64,000 nucleotides of DNA from Odiellus spinosus. Lineage: Eukaryota; Arthropoda; Arachnida; Opiliones; Phalangiidae. The stretch spans positions 15,067,726 through 15,131,725 of the forward strand of contig OY987232.1 of assembly GCA_963920705.1 (NCBI GenBank). The letters are read 5' to 3'. Made by a program: the position numbers and the translations under genes. The notes beneath the pieces were generated by a model. That model was not told the origin of the DNA and did not search any database. It worked only from the letters and a program-made list of their open reading frames with translations. Positions 11,760 to 24,000 of this stretch are shown here, one piece after another. Every line of letters starts with the position of its first letter. Position 1 is the first letter of the stretch.

Positions 11760-12125
11760 AGGGAGAATGCAACCCAATAACAAGTTTAAATAGGTCTAAT
11801 CCACCAATAAAAAGTTTACAAAACAAATATTAAACCAAAAATAAATTTAAAACTTACCCGAAAAATAGGCTTAGCGAATTCATGGATATCCTCAATTGCC
11901 TCCGTGTAAGGCGACCAATGAGCAAAGGCCCGTCATTCACGCGAGATCTCCACGAGACTTACAATCGCCTTCGATTGGTCGGTAGACCTTATACGCGAGG
12001 AAATAGGGATCTCCATGAATCCCGCTAAGCCTTATTTTCGGGTAAGTTTTAAATTATTTCTAATTTAATATTTGTTCTTAATTTTTTTCAATAGTGGATT
12101 AGGACTATTTAAACAATAAGGAATA
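11760..12125. mobile_element. Foldback MITE family B, copy B2
   Basis: Left end at TTAA (11756-11759); the right end fades after the AAACAATAAGGAAT motif. The 30 bases before it (11725-11755) are interior sequence of another B copy, so B2 inserted into an older B element. Confidence 0.7.
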
Positions 12126-12242
12126 AGAATAAGCCAATGAGTCCAAATTGGGGGTAGGAATATCGGTCATTCCATGGAAACCTACGTCAAACCAGCCCTA
12201 GATAAAATCAGGACATTAAAATTAGAAAGGAATAGTTGACAC

Positions 12243-12582
12243 CAGAAGCCGATGAAACCCTCCTTTGAAGTCTATTACTCCCTGGTCTTGTCTACCCCTC
12301 TCTGTATGGGTTAGTTTCAAAAAAAGCGCGATTCGTACGCCTCCTAACGGTAGATATTTTCGGAGAGGGAGTTCATCGAGCGAATATCTCTAGCAGCCTT
12401 GGAGTTCGTCAAAAAAAACGTCGTCGTTTGTGGAGAGAGAGAATTTCCAATTTTCCGTAGACAGGGGGTATGAAGTAGGACCCCTCCGATCTCGTAAAAT
12501 TGTGAATTTTACCCATACAGAGAGGAGCGCTATATGGAACATTAGAGTAGTAGACTTCAAAGGAGGGTTTCATCGGCTTCTG
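12243..12582 (-). mobile_element. MITE family A, copy A4
   Basis: Full length, 340 bp, reverse orientation. No target duplication is visible. It lies in the 5' flank of peroxidase copy 2. Confidence 0.85.
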
Positions 12583-12828
12583 CTATAATGTAGCACAATT
12601 ATATTTGAATAAAAATATACTAATATAGACATTGTCCTTGACTACTTGGCGTTTGTCATTGAAGATATCAAATGATATTTTTTAACAATTAGTTCATTAT
12701 CCATTTATTATATTGGGACTTGACAAGGTGCGATGAATAATCGTTATAAAGCTTCGTTTCCAAGTCGATTTTCAACAGTCTTCAATTTCAATTTGGCGTC
12801 GAAACGAGATTGGAAATTTCCCGGCGTG

Positions 12829-15800
12829 ATGATTTTCCGGTGAGTTGATGTAGAATTTTGTTAATTGCAAACTTAATTTGAGTAGTTAGTTCGTAGCTGA
12901 TACAAAAGGTTTTCATAATACTAGTTTCCCTAAAACAACGGCTAGTCAATGGTAAGTAGCTAGCGGTTGAGATTGGAACTAAGTAGGCGGTGCTAATATC
13001 GCGCCGAACTGTCTAGACGTTTACGGGGGTGAAAATGTATCGACGGAAAACAACTCTCCCCTCTCTCTCTCGCGAAACGAAGGAGCGTGTCTCGCCCGGC
13101 CGTCGCGATTTCGAGTCTAATTTACTCTAGAAAGAATATTCTGGGCCTGGCTCCCTTTCTGTACAAATTTCGGAATACTTAGGGTGAAACCATGAACTGA
13201 GTAAATCGGACTCACTTCATCGTCACCCGCAGTATGTCGTCTTATAAACTTGAAGGATGATTTACTTGTAAAAAAGTGGTGACTGTCTCGCTTTAAGCTA
13301 TAAACATTTACTGAACATTTTTATCATAGTTTCGTGATCATTTGCCTGGGGTTAGAACTGGCTACTTGTCAAGTTCTACTTCCGGTCATTAAGAAACCCA
13401 GGCAGTTCAACAAGAAAGTGAACATGCCCGAAATAAGCAACGAGGACATCAATGAGGCCTTAGAAGCCGGTGACGTGGCTTTGCAAAACAAACAGCAACT
13501 TGAAAATGAACTCATCGTTAGTGGTAAGACAAATGGAAGAATCCAGATCTACGTTGATTGGCTAAGTTATTTAATCGTTGGTATAATGACAGGCGGAATT
13601 ATCCAACGAGACGAGATATCGCCGGAAGCGACTCATCAACGTTCGACCCGAATAAGTCTCGGTATGGGACAACCCCAGGATCTCACCGAGAGAATGGAAG
13701 GGGCAACTGCTTATCTAATTAAAAAGTATGTTCTTCCCGTAGTTCTACCAAATCCGGTTTGTTATTGGATGAATTTATTTTCCCTGGAAATTAATAGGTA
13801 CAATTTAACTCGAGACCAAGTCATTTACGGCCTGCCTAATGGCGTTAATATCTCAGAAACTATGCTGGGTCAAGCAGTAGCGGAGGAGTGCAAGTTTTTT
13901 TGGGAAATAATCACAGAGCCGCGTACCGGGCCTGACCAGCAGGAGCAAACTTGTGATGTTGAACCCAGGTACGTAGTCATCTTAGGGATCATCAAAATAG
14001 ATAAATCTCTAGGTACGTCTGTCTGTCTGTCCATGGAGAACGCTAAAATTAACGTTATGTGATTATGCGACTTAACTAATAACTAAATGAATATAGTTAT
14101 TGTTAAAGTCACGGGTAATTACAATAATTAACCGATAAAATAATTTTCACGTCGGAAATTGTAGCGAAGCGGATTTAGGCCCGTATGGTGCGCAATTCGG
14201 TGATGGTCAGGCCGCCACCAAAAGCAAGTACAGAAACATCGACGGACGTTGCAATAACGTTAATAATGCCGAAATGGGCCGAACTGCTAACGTCCTCGGG
14301 AGACTTCTACCACCGAAATACGAAGATTGTAAGTATTTCACGAGTTACAGTTTTCATTCGCAAGTTAGTTTAGGATGGTTCCGTACAATATTTTCTTATA
14401 GTGATAGCTTCTCCGAGACGAGCGGTTAACGGGGCGGAACTTCCAGGTGCTCGAGTCATATCGCAGTCTCTTCTGAAAGAGGTCGACGTCCAGAGTAATC
14501 AGTACACTCACATGCTGATGCAATTTGGCCAGTTTACTGACCACGATATCACCTCCAGTCCAACACCATCCTTGGGTACGTTAAGCAATCCCCTTTTTAT
14601 TCTCGTTTCAGTCTAATCAAAGACTTTTCTCGAATCTTCCACGCAGGTTCGTATCAGATGTTGTTTGACTGTTGTAAACCCGGATCTCAAGACGAGGGGG
14701 GTCCCTTACCCGTGCATCCTCAATGTATGACCATCGATATTCCAGCCAATGATCCTTTTTACCGGAAGTTCCCGGGCAAGCGTTGCATGAACTTCATCCG
14801 TTCGCTCGCCGCACCCGAATGCAAACTGGGACCCCGACAACAAATCAACTTGAAGACAGTGGCTCTAGACGGCTCCAACATATACAGTTCTCTTGCAATG
14901 GAAGGACAATTTTTACGAATGTATAATAGTTACGGTAAGAGTATTTTAAAATAGAGTGTAGAGGAAAAGGGATGCATTTCATTTTTGATTCTACTACAAA
15001 AGAACAATACAGACGATTCGGTGTCTATCTATTTAAGATGACTTTAACAAGCCAATTTCGGGGTGGTTACAAATACACCTACTCATGGAAAAAGATCACT
15101 TGAGCCACGGAAGGTTATGGCTTGAAACGTGTAAACACTGAGTACGACAGAGCTTAGTCTTGAATTTTGAAAGCAATTGTTTTAACGGTAATCGCGAAAC
15201 CCCTCAAATATTATGGTTATACAATCTTACAAACTTTTCTAACTTTTCTAACTGCCGCCCATCCCTATTAACTCTTCGGACGTGGCGTAAATAGAAATAA
15301 ATTACATTAATTCTTTGATAAATTTTATTAGGGTTTGAAAACCCGCTTCCTGGTGGACTTAAACCGAGCAGAAATCACACTGTGGGCGACTTACTTACGA
15401 CCGAATTCGCAAGCATGGCAGGAAACGGACCATGCAATATTCCAGAAAATGAACTAGACTTCAATAACGAAAGAGCGTGTTTTGCAGCCGGTGGGTTATT
15501 TAAATCGTTTACTAATATACGTGAATATATATATATATAAAGAGTGAGTAAACAACGATTAGCTTTCATTTCTGGCCACCAGAGGAGCGACTGCTTGGGG
15601 TTGAGGAAGCTGGAAACTCGTTACGCGTTATTCTACCTCAAAGCCTTGACCCCATTTGTTGCTTTACTTGCCCTTTAAATTTATAAGTAGCCTTTTGTAG
15701 TTAAACAATGGAATAACTAACCACCTGGAACGGCTGATTGAATAGGCAAACTGCTTCAAGAAAATAAAAAAGTTACGGCCATTCAAGATAGCAAGATAGG

Positions 15801-18800
15801 GGTAATTTTTGGATTTTTGCTAGATTTCCATCAGTGGCGAAATAGTCTTTAAGGAGTGGCTCATGTTAATTTTAGTATTTTATATTAATCTGGGAAATAC
15901 CTTCTTTCTAATGGTGCAATCGGTTTATGCGTAGGTGTTAAAATAAAAAAGTTACGGCCATTTCAAGATAGGGATCATTTTTGGATTTTTGCTAGATTTC
16001 CATCAGTGGCGAAATAGTCTTTAAGGAGTGGCTCATGTTAATTTTAGTATTTTATATTAATCTGGGAAATACCTTCTTTCTAATGGTGCAATCGGTTTAT
16101 GCCTAGGTGTTAAAATAAAAAAGTTACGGCCATTTCAAGATAGGGGTCATTTTTGGATTTTTGCTAGATTTCCATCAGTGGCGGAATAGTCTTTAACGAG
16201 CGGCTCATGTTAATTTTATTATTTTATATTAATCTGGGAAATACCTTCTTTCTAATGGTGCAATCGGTTTATGCGTAGGTGTTAAAATAAAAAAGTTACG
16301 GCCATTTCAAGATAGGGATCATTTTTGGATTTTTGCTAGATTTCCATCAGTGGCGAAATAGTCTTTAAGGAGTGGCTCATGTTAATTTTAGTATTTTATA
16401 TTAATCTGGGAAATACCTTCTTTCTAATGGTGCAATCGGTTTATGCCTAGGTGTTAAAATAAAAAAGTTACGGCCATTTCAAGATAGGGGTCATTTTTGG
16501 ATTTTTGCTAGATTTCCATCAGTGGCGGAATAGTCTTTAACGAGCGGCTCATGTTAATTTTATTATTTTATATTAATCTGGGAAATACCTTCTTTCTAAT
16601 GGTGCAATCGGTTTATGCGTAGGTGTTAAAATAAAAAAGTTACGGCCATTTCAAGATAGGGGTCATTTTTGGATTTTTGCTAGATTTCCATCAGTGGCGA
16701 AATAGTCTTTAACGAGTGGCTCATGTTAATTTTAGTATTTTATATTAATCTAGGAAATACCTTCTTTCTAATGGTGCAATCGGTTTATGCGTAGGTGTTA
16801 AAATAAAAAAGTTACGGCCATTTCAAGATAGGGGTCATTTTTGGATTTTTGCTAGATTTCCATCAGTGGCGAAATAGTCTTTAACGAGTGGCTCATGTTA
16901 ATTTTAGTATTTTATATTAATCTAGGAAATACCTTCTTTCTAATGGTGCAATCGGTTTATGCCTAGGTGTTAAAATAAAAAAGTTACGGCCATTTCAAGA
17001 TAGGGGTCATTTTTGGATTTTTGCTAGATTTCCATCAGTGGCGAAATAGTCTTTAACGAGTGGCTCATGTTAATTTTATTATTTTATATTGATCTGGGAA
17101 ATACCTTCTTTCTAATGATGCAATCGGTTTAAGCCTAGGTCAGTGTGACCACTGAAAATTTGAATATCCTATATAGGAAATTTCTCTGCAAAATATAGGA
17201 AGAATTTTATGTATGATAATAACTCGTGAATCCTTGATTCAGGAGACGATCGCGTGAATGAACAGCCTGGATTGACGGCTATGCACACGATCTGGATGCG
17301 ACAACACAACAGAATAGCCCAAAACTTCCTGAAATTGAATCCGAACTACATTGAACTAGATAACAGTATTGGAGACAAATTGATTTTCGAAGAAACCAGG
17401 TTAGCTCATTACAAATAAGACTAGTTGGTGAGAAAACTCGACAATTACGGTAGCGATAATAATCAATATTTGATTGTGTTTCTTAGGCGAATAGTTGGGG
17501 CTCAACTTCAGTACATCACCTATAAAGAATTCCTACCGATTGTACTCGGAGACGAATACATGAAGCACTTTGACCTCTACCCTCTCAAAGACGGATACAC
17601 GCGGTAAGATAAGTATTTTATAGTGACCAAAGTCTAACTCGTCCATCACTCGACTGGTATTTCTAGTTACGACCCCACGAAAGAATTGTCAATCTTCCAA
17701 GAGTTCTCGTCAGCAGCGTTTCGTTTCGGTCATACCTTGGTCCAGAATAAATTCAAGAAAGTCGCTTCCAACGGTCAGACCAGTTGGTACAACATTAAAG
17801 ATAGGTTCTTCGATCCCCGTGACATTCTAGACGGAGGACTAAGCTCCATCATGACCGGACTTTTCCAATTACCGGCTCAACAATTCGACAATCATTTCTC
17901 AGACTCTCTAGTCAACCATTTGTACGAAGGTAACGATTATCTTTCCAATTAATTTAGTTAGAAGTCTTCAACGGTAGATTAGATCGTAAAAGTGGGCTAT
18001 TTAAAGTTGTCAAGGGTTCTCATCAACTCCAATTTAAAATTTATAAACCTAAGTCATAGACAAATTTACCGCAAATAAAAATCCCCTGATATATTACGTC
18101 ATCACTATGATCGTGTGGCTATTTGTAGAGCCTACAGTTGATTCTCACGCGTGATAAAACTATAATTGAATTGACAACTTCACCATTGTAAGGGAAAAAC
18201 ATTTTAAACAGCTGATGCTGGACCTACTTAAAGGGAGAATGCAACCTAATTACAAGTGATTTTTTATCGATTCCTTATCGTTTAAATAGGCCTAATCCAC
18301 CGACAAAAAGTTTACAATACAAATATTAAACTAGAAATAAATTAAAAACTTACCCTGAAAATAGGCTTAGCGGGATTCATGGAGATCCTGAATCGCGCCC
18401 GAGTAAGGTCTAGCGACCAATGAGCAAAGGCCCGTCGTTCACGCGAGATCTCCACGAGACTTACGTCGCGCGCGATTGGTCGCTAGACCTTACACGCGAG
18501 GAAATCAGGACCTCCATGAATCCCACTAAGCCTATTTTCAGGGTAAGTTTTAAATTTATTTCTAGTTTAATATTTGTTTGTAAATATTTTCAGTAGTGGA
18601 TTAGGCCTATTTAAACAATAAGGAATCGATAAAAAAAATCACTTGTTGTTAGGTTGCATTCTCCCTTTAATTGTTTTAAAAAATTTCGCAGAGAAGGGTG
18701 GTAAGTACGGCTTGGATCTGATAGCTATTAACATACAACGTGGTCGCGATCACGGCATCAATAGCTACACTGACTACTTGGAATATTGTTTCGACTTGAA

Positions 18801-19938
18801 AATCAAGTCCTTCAACGACCTCAACAAGGTCATGAACCCCAAAGTGGCTTACGACCTCTCTAAAGTTTACAAGTAAGTTTCATATTCGACGGACAACAGA
18901 GAACCCCCAATTGATACGTAAATCGAAACCAGGAGTCCTGCAGATATCGATTTGTTCGTCGGCGGGGTATCTGAGACGCCATTGCCCAACGCGGTCGTCG
19001 GTCCCACTTTCGGTTGCATTATCGGTCTCCAGTTCAACCAACTCAAATTCGCCGATAGATACTATTTCGAAAATGGCGGACAATCCGGCAGCTTTACTCC
19101 GTGTAATTATATTTTAAGTCATTCAGATTTGTACCATGACGGTGCATTTTTAATAGAGCTAAGCCTAATTTCCTTAGATTAGGTTTCTAACTTGTTTTTT
19201 CCCTCGTTTCTCAACAGCTCAGCTTTCGGAAATAAGAAAGACGTCACTGGCGCGAATCATTTGCGCTAACTCGAATAAAACGATCAACTCCATTCAAAAA
19301 CGAGTCATGGAACTGCCTATTGTTAAAAAGTAAAAACTTTTGCCTCTTTTAAAGGGAGAATGCAACCTAACAACAAGTGATTTTTTATCGATTCCTTATT
19401 GTTTAAATAGGCCTAATCCACTAGTGAAAATATTTACAAACAAATATTAAACTAGAAATAAATTTAAATCTAACCCTGGAAATAGGCTTAGTGGGATTCA
19501 TGGAGCTCCTGATTTCCTCGCGTGTGGGGTCTAGCGACCAATAGCGCGCGACATAAGTCTCGTGGAGATCTCGCGTGAACGACGGGCCTTCGCTCATTGG
19601 TCGCTAGACCTTACACGGACGCGATTCAGGATCTCCATGAATCCCGCTAAGCCTATTTTCAGGATAAGTTTTAAATTTATTTCTAGTTTAATATTTGTAT
19701 TGTAAACTTTTTATCGATGGATTAGGCCTATTTAAACGATAAGGAATCGATAAAAAATCACTTGTAATTAGATTGCATTCTCCCTTTAAGGCCAAATGGA
19801 AGGTTGTGGATCTATTTAAAGAATTGGATAATTTACATTAAGTAATATTTAAGCAACCCGTTAGTCAACTGCCAGAGTTTACCCGATTTGGATCTGAACC
19901 AGTTCCCACTTCCGGACTACGAGCCCCAAATGGGATAA
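12829..19938 (+). CDS. Secreted animal haem peroxidase, copy 2
   Basis: Exons: 12829-12839, 13330-13523, 13593-13725, 13798-13968, 14165-14328, 14402-14575, 14647-14934, 15332-15490, 17243-17399, 17487-17603, 17667-17929, 18692-18872, 18933-19102, 19218-19329, 19854-19938. The sum is 2379 nt, 792 aa, with exon lengths and phases matching copy 1 except two (+12 and -3 nt). Exon 2 has no ATG of its own, so the 11-nt first exon is required; it gives the signal peptide [18 protein letters not shown]. All catalytic residues are kept: D271-H272 in FTDHDIT, R435 and E438, H545 in FRFGHT, and QRGRDHG. The copy is intact despite large insertions: a 172-bp satellite in intron 8 and B elements in introns 11 and 14. 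The divergence in exon 8 ([14 protein letters not shown]) versus copy 1 suggests some change of function. Confidence 0.9.
15757..17145. repeat. 172-bp tandem satellite, 8 units
   Basis: GTTACGGCC recurs at 15772, 15951, 16123, 16295, 16467, 16639, 16811 and 16983, a period of exactly 172 after the first, slightly longer unit. In intron 8 of peroxidase copy 2. Confidence 0.95.
18232..18666. mobile_element. Foldback MITE family B, copy B3
   Basis: 435 bp between TTAA sites (18228-18231, 18667-18670), with arms of about 200 bp starting AGGGAGAATGCAACC. In intron 11 of peroxidase copy 2. Confidence 0.88.
19353..19785. mobile_element. Foldback MITE family B, copy B4
   Basis: 433 bp between TTAA sites, in intron 14 of peroxidase copy 2. 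Confidence 0.88.
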
Positions 19939-19970
19939 CAACGAAACAACTTATTAAACGTAGAAGATTT

Positions 19971-19976
19971 AATAAA
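19971..19976 (+). terminator. Poly(A) signal of peroxidase copy 2
   Basis: AATAAA lies 33 bases after the TAA at 19936-19938. Confidence 0.5.
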
Positions 19977-19979
19977 CGA

Positions 19980-20550
19980 AATTATTAAAAGTAATTTCAT
20001 GCTAACCCCGTGTCATGATTAATTTTTGAATTGTCTATTTTTATAATATACGAAACTTAATGATAAAAAAAGCCAATAGAAACTAAGAAGTACAGCAGTA
20101 CCAGCCCCTTTTTTTAACCTTTGACTGTTCCCAGCGCGTGAGTGATATTACAATTCACCCGTCACACGTACAGAACCAATCAGAGTGAAGCTTTACTTCC
20201 CTAACTCGTGTTCGCAATGGCGGTTTCATTTTTTGCACTAGTGTATAGCGTTGGTTAAGAAACGCTAGTGTGACCGTAGCTTATGTGATGTTACCGAAAG
20301 ATAGCCGTTATCACTAGAGACGCTATCAATTTCCGTGGTCATATAATTATCAGCAAAAAGTCCTTAAAATAACCTTGCATTGAAAGATATGTTTTCTTAT
20401 AATTGTACAACTGTATATTTTTTATCGCATTTTTAATTTTGAAAGTCGACATAGATAGCTTTTCGAATCGAAAGATTTAACCAAAGGCTTTCTTAATGTG
20501 AGTATAAAGACATTTGTCAATAAAATATGCATGATTCTACTCCGTCCAAC
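19980..20550. other. Intergenic DNA, no feature recognised
   Basis: Lies between peroxidase copy 2 and element M, upstream of the sulfatase. No long frame or clear repeat. Confidence 0.4.
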
Positions 20551-20968
20551 GGAAGTTGAGCCCCTAAAATTTCGCCCAAATTGGGGTCGCCACCATCGAC
20601 CTAATAAAACTTTATCAATTCGTTTTCACATTTCAACTTTAATCAGCTTAATCGTCTGCTACTAAAATGATAAGCCTTGTGGAGATCTAGTGGACAAATT
20701 CCGTGTTTGAGAAAGTCGGCTTTTTGTAATAGCAGAAGCCGATGAGACCCTCCTTTGAAGTCTACTACTCTAATGTTCGATATAGCGCTCCGCTCTGTAT
20801 GGGTAAAATTCACAATTTTACGAGATCGGAGGGGTCCTACTTCATACCCCCCTGTCTACGGAAAATTGAAAATTATCTCTCTCCACATACGACGACGTTT
20901 GGTTGATAAAGTTTTATGAGGTCGATAGTGGGGAGCCCAATTTAAGCGAAATTCTAAGGCTTAAGTGA
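20551..20968. mobile_element. Element M, long imperfect inverted repeat
   Basis: Arms of about 65-70 bp (20551-20620 and 20899-20968) are inverted copies at roughly 80% identity, sharing ATAAAACTTTATCAA and AATTTCGC. The interior is unique sequence plus A5. Confidence 0.6.
20733..20899 (+). mobile_element. MITE family A, truncated copy A5
   Basis: The left half only, ending at ACGACGACGTTT. It lies inside the long inverted repeat of element M. Confidence 0.75.
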
Positions 20969-21039
20969 CTTTAAATCATGTCCGTTGCTTTCCTTTTTTT
21001 CCCCTCCCAGTTTATTAGAACTGTTATGACCATGAAAAA

Positions 21040-24000
21040 ATGAACGTCAAATCGAAAAACAACCCTTTGATCTTTTTCTGGTGTATAATCAGCTCTATAG
21101 GACTAGTAATCTCAACAAACCCTCCTAATATTATCTTCATTTTGGCCGATGATTTGGTAAGTGTTAAAGCAATAGTTAACAAAATTCAGACAAGAAAAAC
21201 ACGACGACACTGATTTTCATAATAGTGGTCTCAGTTTTCTATTTGGGAATGATTTATTTCCAAGTCTACTAAACTCTCTCTTAAATCTTTCCCCAGTATT
21301 CTGCCTCTCCCGGAAGCGGGTGGGCACGCTGTAGGCCAGACGGTAACGGGTCTCGGATAATTGGCTATATTGTGGCGTAAAACACCGTTATAATATACAT
21401 TTCTTAATCTAACTAGAGAAAAATCTAATTAAAAATCGCGTTCGCCAAACTTTGCTGCACGCGTATCTTTGTTCTAATCTATACAACCAGAAGCCGATGA
21501 AACCCTCCTTTGAAGTCTACTACTCCAATGTTCCATATAGCGCTCCTCTCTGTATGGGTAAAATTCCCAATTTTACGAGTTAGAAGGGGTCCTACTTCAT
21601 CCCCCCTGTCTACGGAAAATTGGAAATTCTCTCTCGCCACAAACGACGACGTTTTTTGGACGAACTCCAAGGCTGCTAGAGATATTCGCTCGACGAGCTC
21701 CCGCTCCGAAAACATCTACCGTTAGGAGGCGTACGAATCGCGCCTTTTGAGAATAACCCATACAGAGAGGGGTAGACAAGACCCGGGAGTAATAGACTTC
21801 AAAGGAGGGTTTCATCGGCTTCTGATACAACTGACACGGTCAGCTTCAAATTTTTTCCGCGGATTATGATTGTAATTTCCTGGTTTCTTGAGAGATCTTT
21901 AAATTCCCTGACTTTTAGGGTTTAATTTCAAATTCCCTGACCTTTCCCTGATTAACTAACCTAACCTTTCTTATAATACAACAGGGACGTGTTAGTTCGA
22001 GTGATTAACTAAACCTAACTTTTCTTAAAATATAACAAGAGGTGCCAGTTGTCGTGCTTTTAATTCAGTGTCAACTATTCGTTTCTAATTTTAGCGCCCT
22101 GATTTTATCTAGGGCTGGTTTGACGTAGGTTTCCATGGAATGACCGATATTCCTACCCCCAATTTGGACTCATTGGCTAAGAGTAGTGTTATTCTTAATA
22201 ATTACTACGCGGAACGTTTGTGCACACCTTCAAGAGCTGCCTTACTGACGTCATTATACTCTAGTCGAACTGGTTTACAACATTCGGTCATTTATACGGG
22301 GGCACCTTATGGCCTTCCTATAAATATAAAGACGTTACAGCAAAGTATGAAGGAACTGAATTACGTTACAAGGATGGTTGGGAAGGTATTCTACAGTTTT
22401 CTCTCGAGTAATTTTAATACATCTTTGTTTCAGGAGATATTAGTTCCATTTACTTGAAGCAAGAATCCATTCAGGTTCCATAAGAATATGGGAGCATAGC
22501 TTTAGTATCTGGTACCATCCTCCCAAACTTTGTAACAAAAGTTCGTCCGCAATTTTCGCAACATTTGTACGCTTAGATCTTTTTTCGGTTGGCTCCATTT
22601 TTATTACCCAAAATATTATGTAAAGGTCTTTAGTGGCGCGGGTTAATAATAGATGTCAGGAGCGATTTACTTGAAAAATCGATTCGAAGCGGACGAACTT
22701 TTGCTACAAAGTTTGGGAGGATGGTTATTGAATCGCGGCCTTCCCATATTCTTTTGGAACCTGAATGGATTCTTGCTTGAAGAGGTTAAATGTATCTAAT
22801 ATGACCTGAAAGTTCCTCAAAGAGATATGTCTTAAAGATTTTCTAAAGTTATATATATCTTGAAATTGCTCAAAGATAAGGCACTTCTGTTAGATTGCAA
22901 TATGAATAATTTCACGCAAAGTTTTCGACTCATTGCTAAGTAGAGCTCGGAATCAGATACCCATTATCATCTGTTGTTTGCATATTTTCAGATATTTTAT
23001 TTTCGGATAAATTGTAACTAAAAAATGAAAGAACAACAGCAACTCCCCATAAGAGTCTGGGTCCACGTAATGTTAAAAATTTTCGTCTCTTTTATGATAA
23101 ATTCGTATTATATTATTAAAATAGGGCAGTTGGGGGATAATTTAAAGCTAAAATTCGAGCTCACAACTGTAAATTTTGGGAATTACAACGAATGGAAGGT
23201 TTCTTCCATAATGTAAAGAATAGGAAGAATCTATGACTTCCGTGCCGGATATGAAAGCCTTCCCCCACACGAAAATCTTGAACGGTTATTATTTTAGATT
23301 CATAATTATGTTAGGAAAATATTAGGAAAGAATTATTTTGTAACTGCCACGGGTATAGTGCTGGCGGCAAAATGAAATTCGTATATTTTTGGTCTACTAT
23401 GCCTCGAAATCCTCGAAAACGCCTGTAGAAGTGTTCCACTTGTCAAGCATTCATGCAGTAGGCTTTTGCTAGCTTTACAGGGGCCGTGCAAAGACTATAT
23501 AGCTTACTTGAATAGTCTTTGGTGTATAAGAAACTCGAAAAATAAATAGAGAAATCATACCAATTAGAAGATACTGGAGTAGTATCTTTAATTTTTATTT
23601 CATATTAAACAAAACACACTTGTATAAAACGGACAAATTATTCATTTAACGCTAAGGTTTTCTACGTTTAACGTATGTCGGGTAGTTCAAGCTCAGTGGC
23701 ATCTTCACACACTACACGCAATTTTGACTGGTACCAACTGCCTCGATCTTCATGGCGACGATAACCAAGATACCAGATTACGCTGCTAACGTGAACACAA
23801 GTACCTATCGTCAAACTACCACCTTTGCAATTGCAATACCAGCCTTTAATGGCATTTGCACCTGTCCCGTTCGGTACATAACGAATTAGAGCTTGGTGAA
23901 CAGCTGAGGTGGAAAATTGACCAGGCACGCGTATACGAATTAAGTCATGTTCAACTTTGGACACTTCGACGCTGAAAGAGCCGGATTTCTCTATAGTCAA

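Noticed and set aside
21479..21830. Frames on both strands in A elements (for example around 10633, 21510, 57820, 62427)
   Set aside because: They recur only as part of MITE A, with different truncations and no domain.
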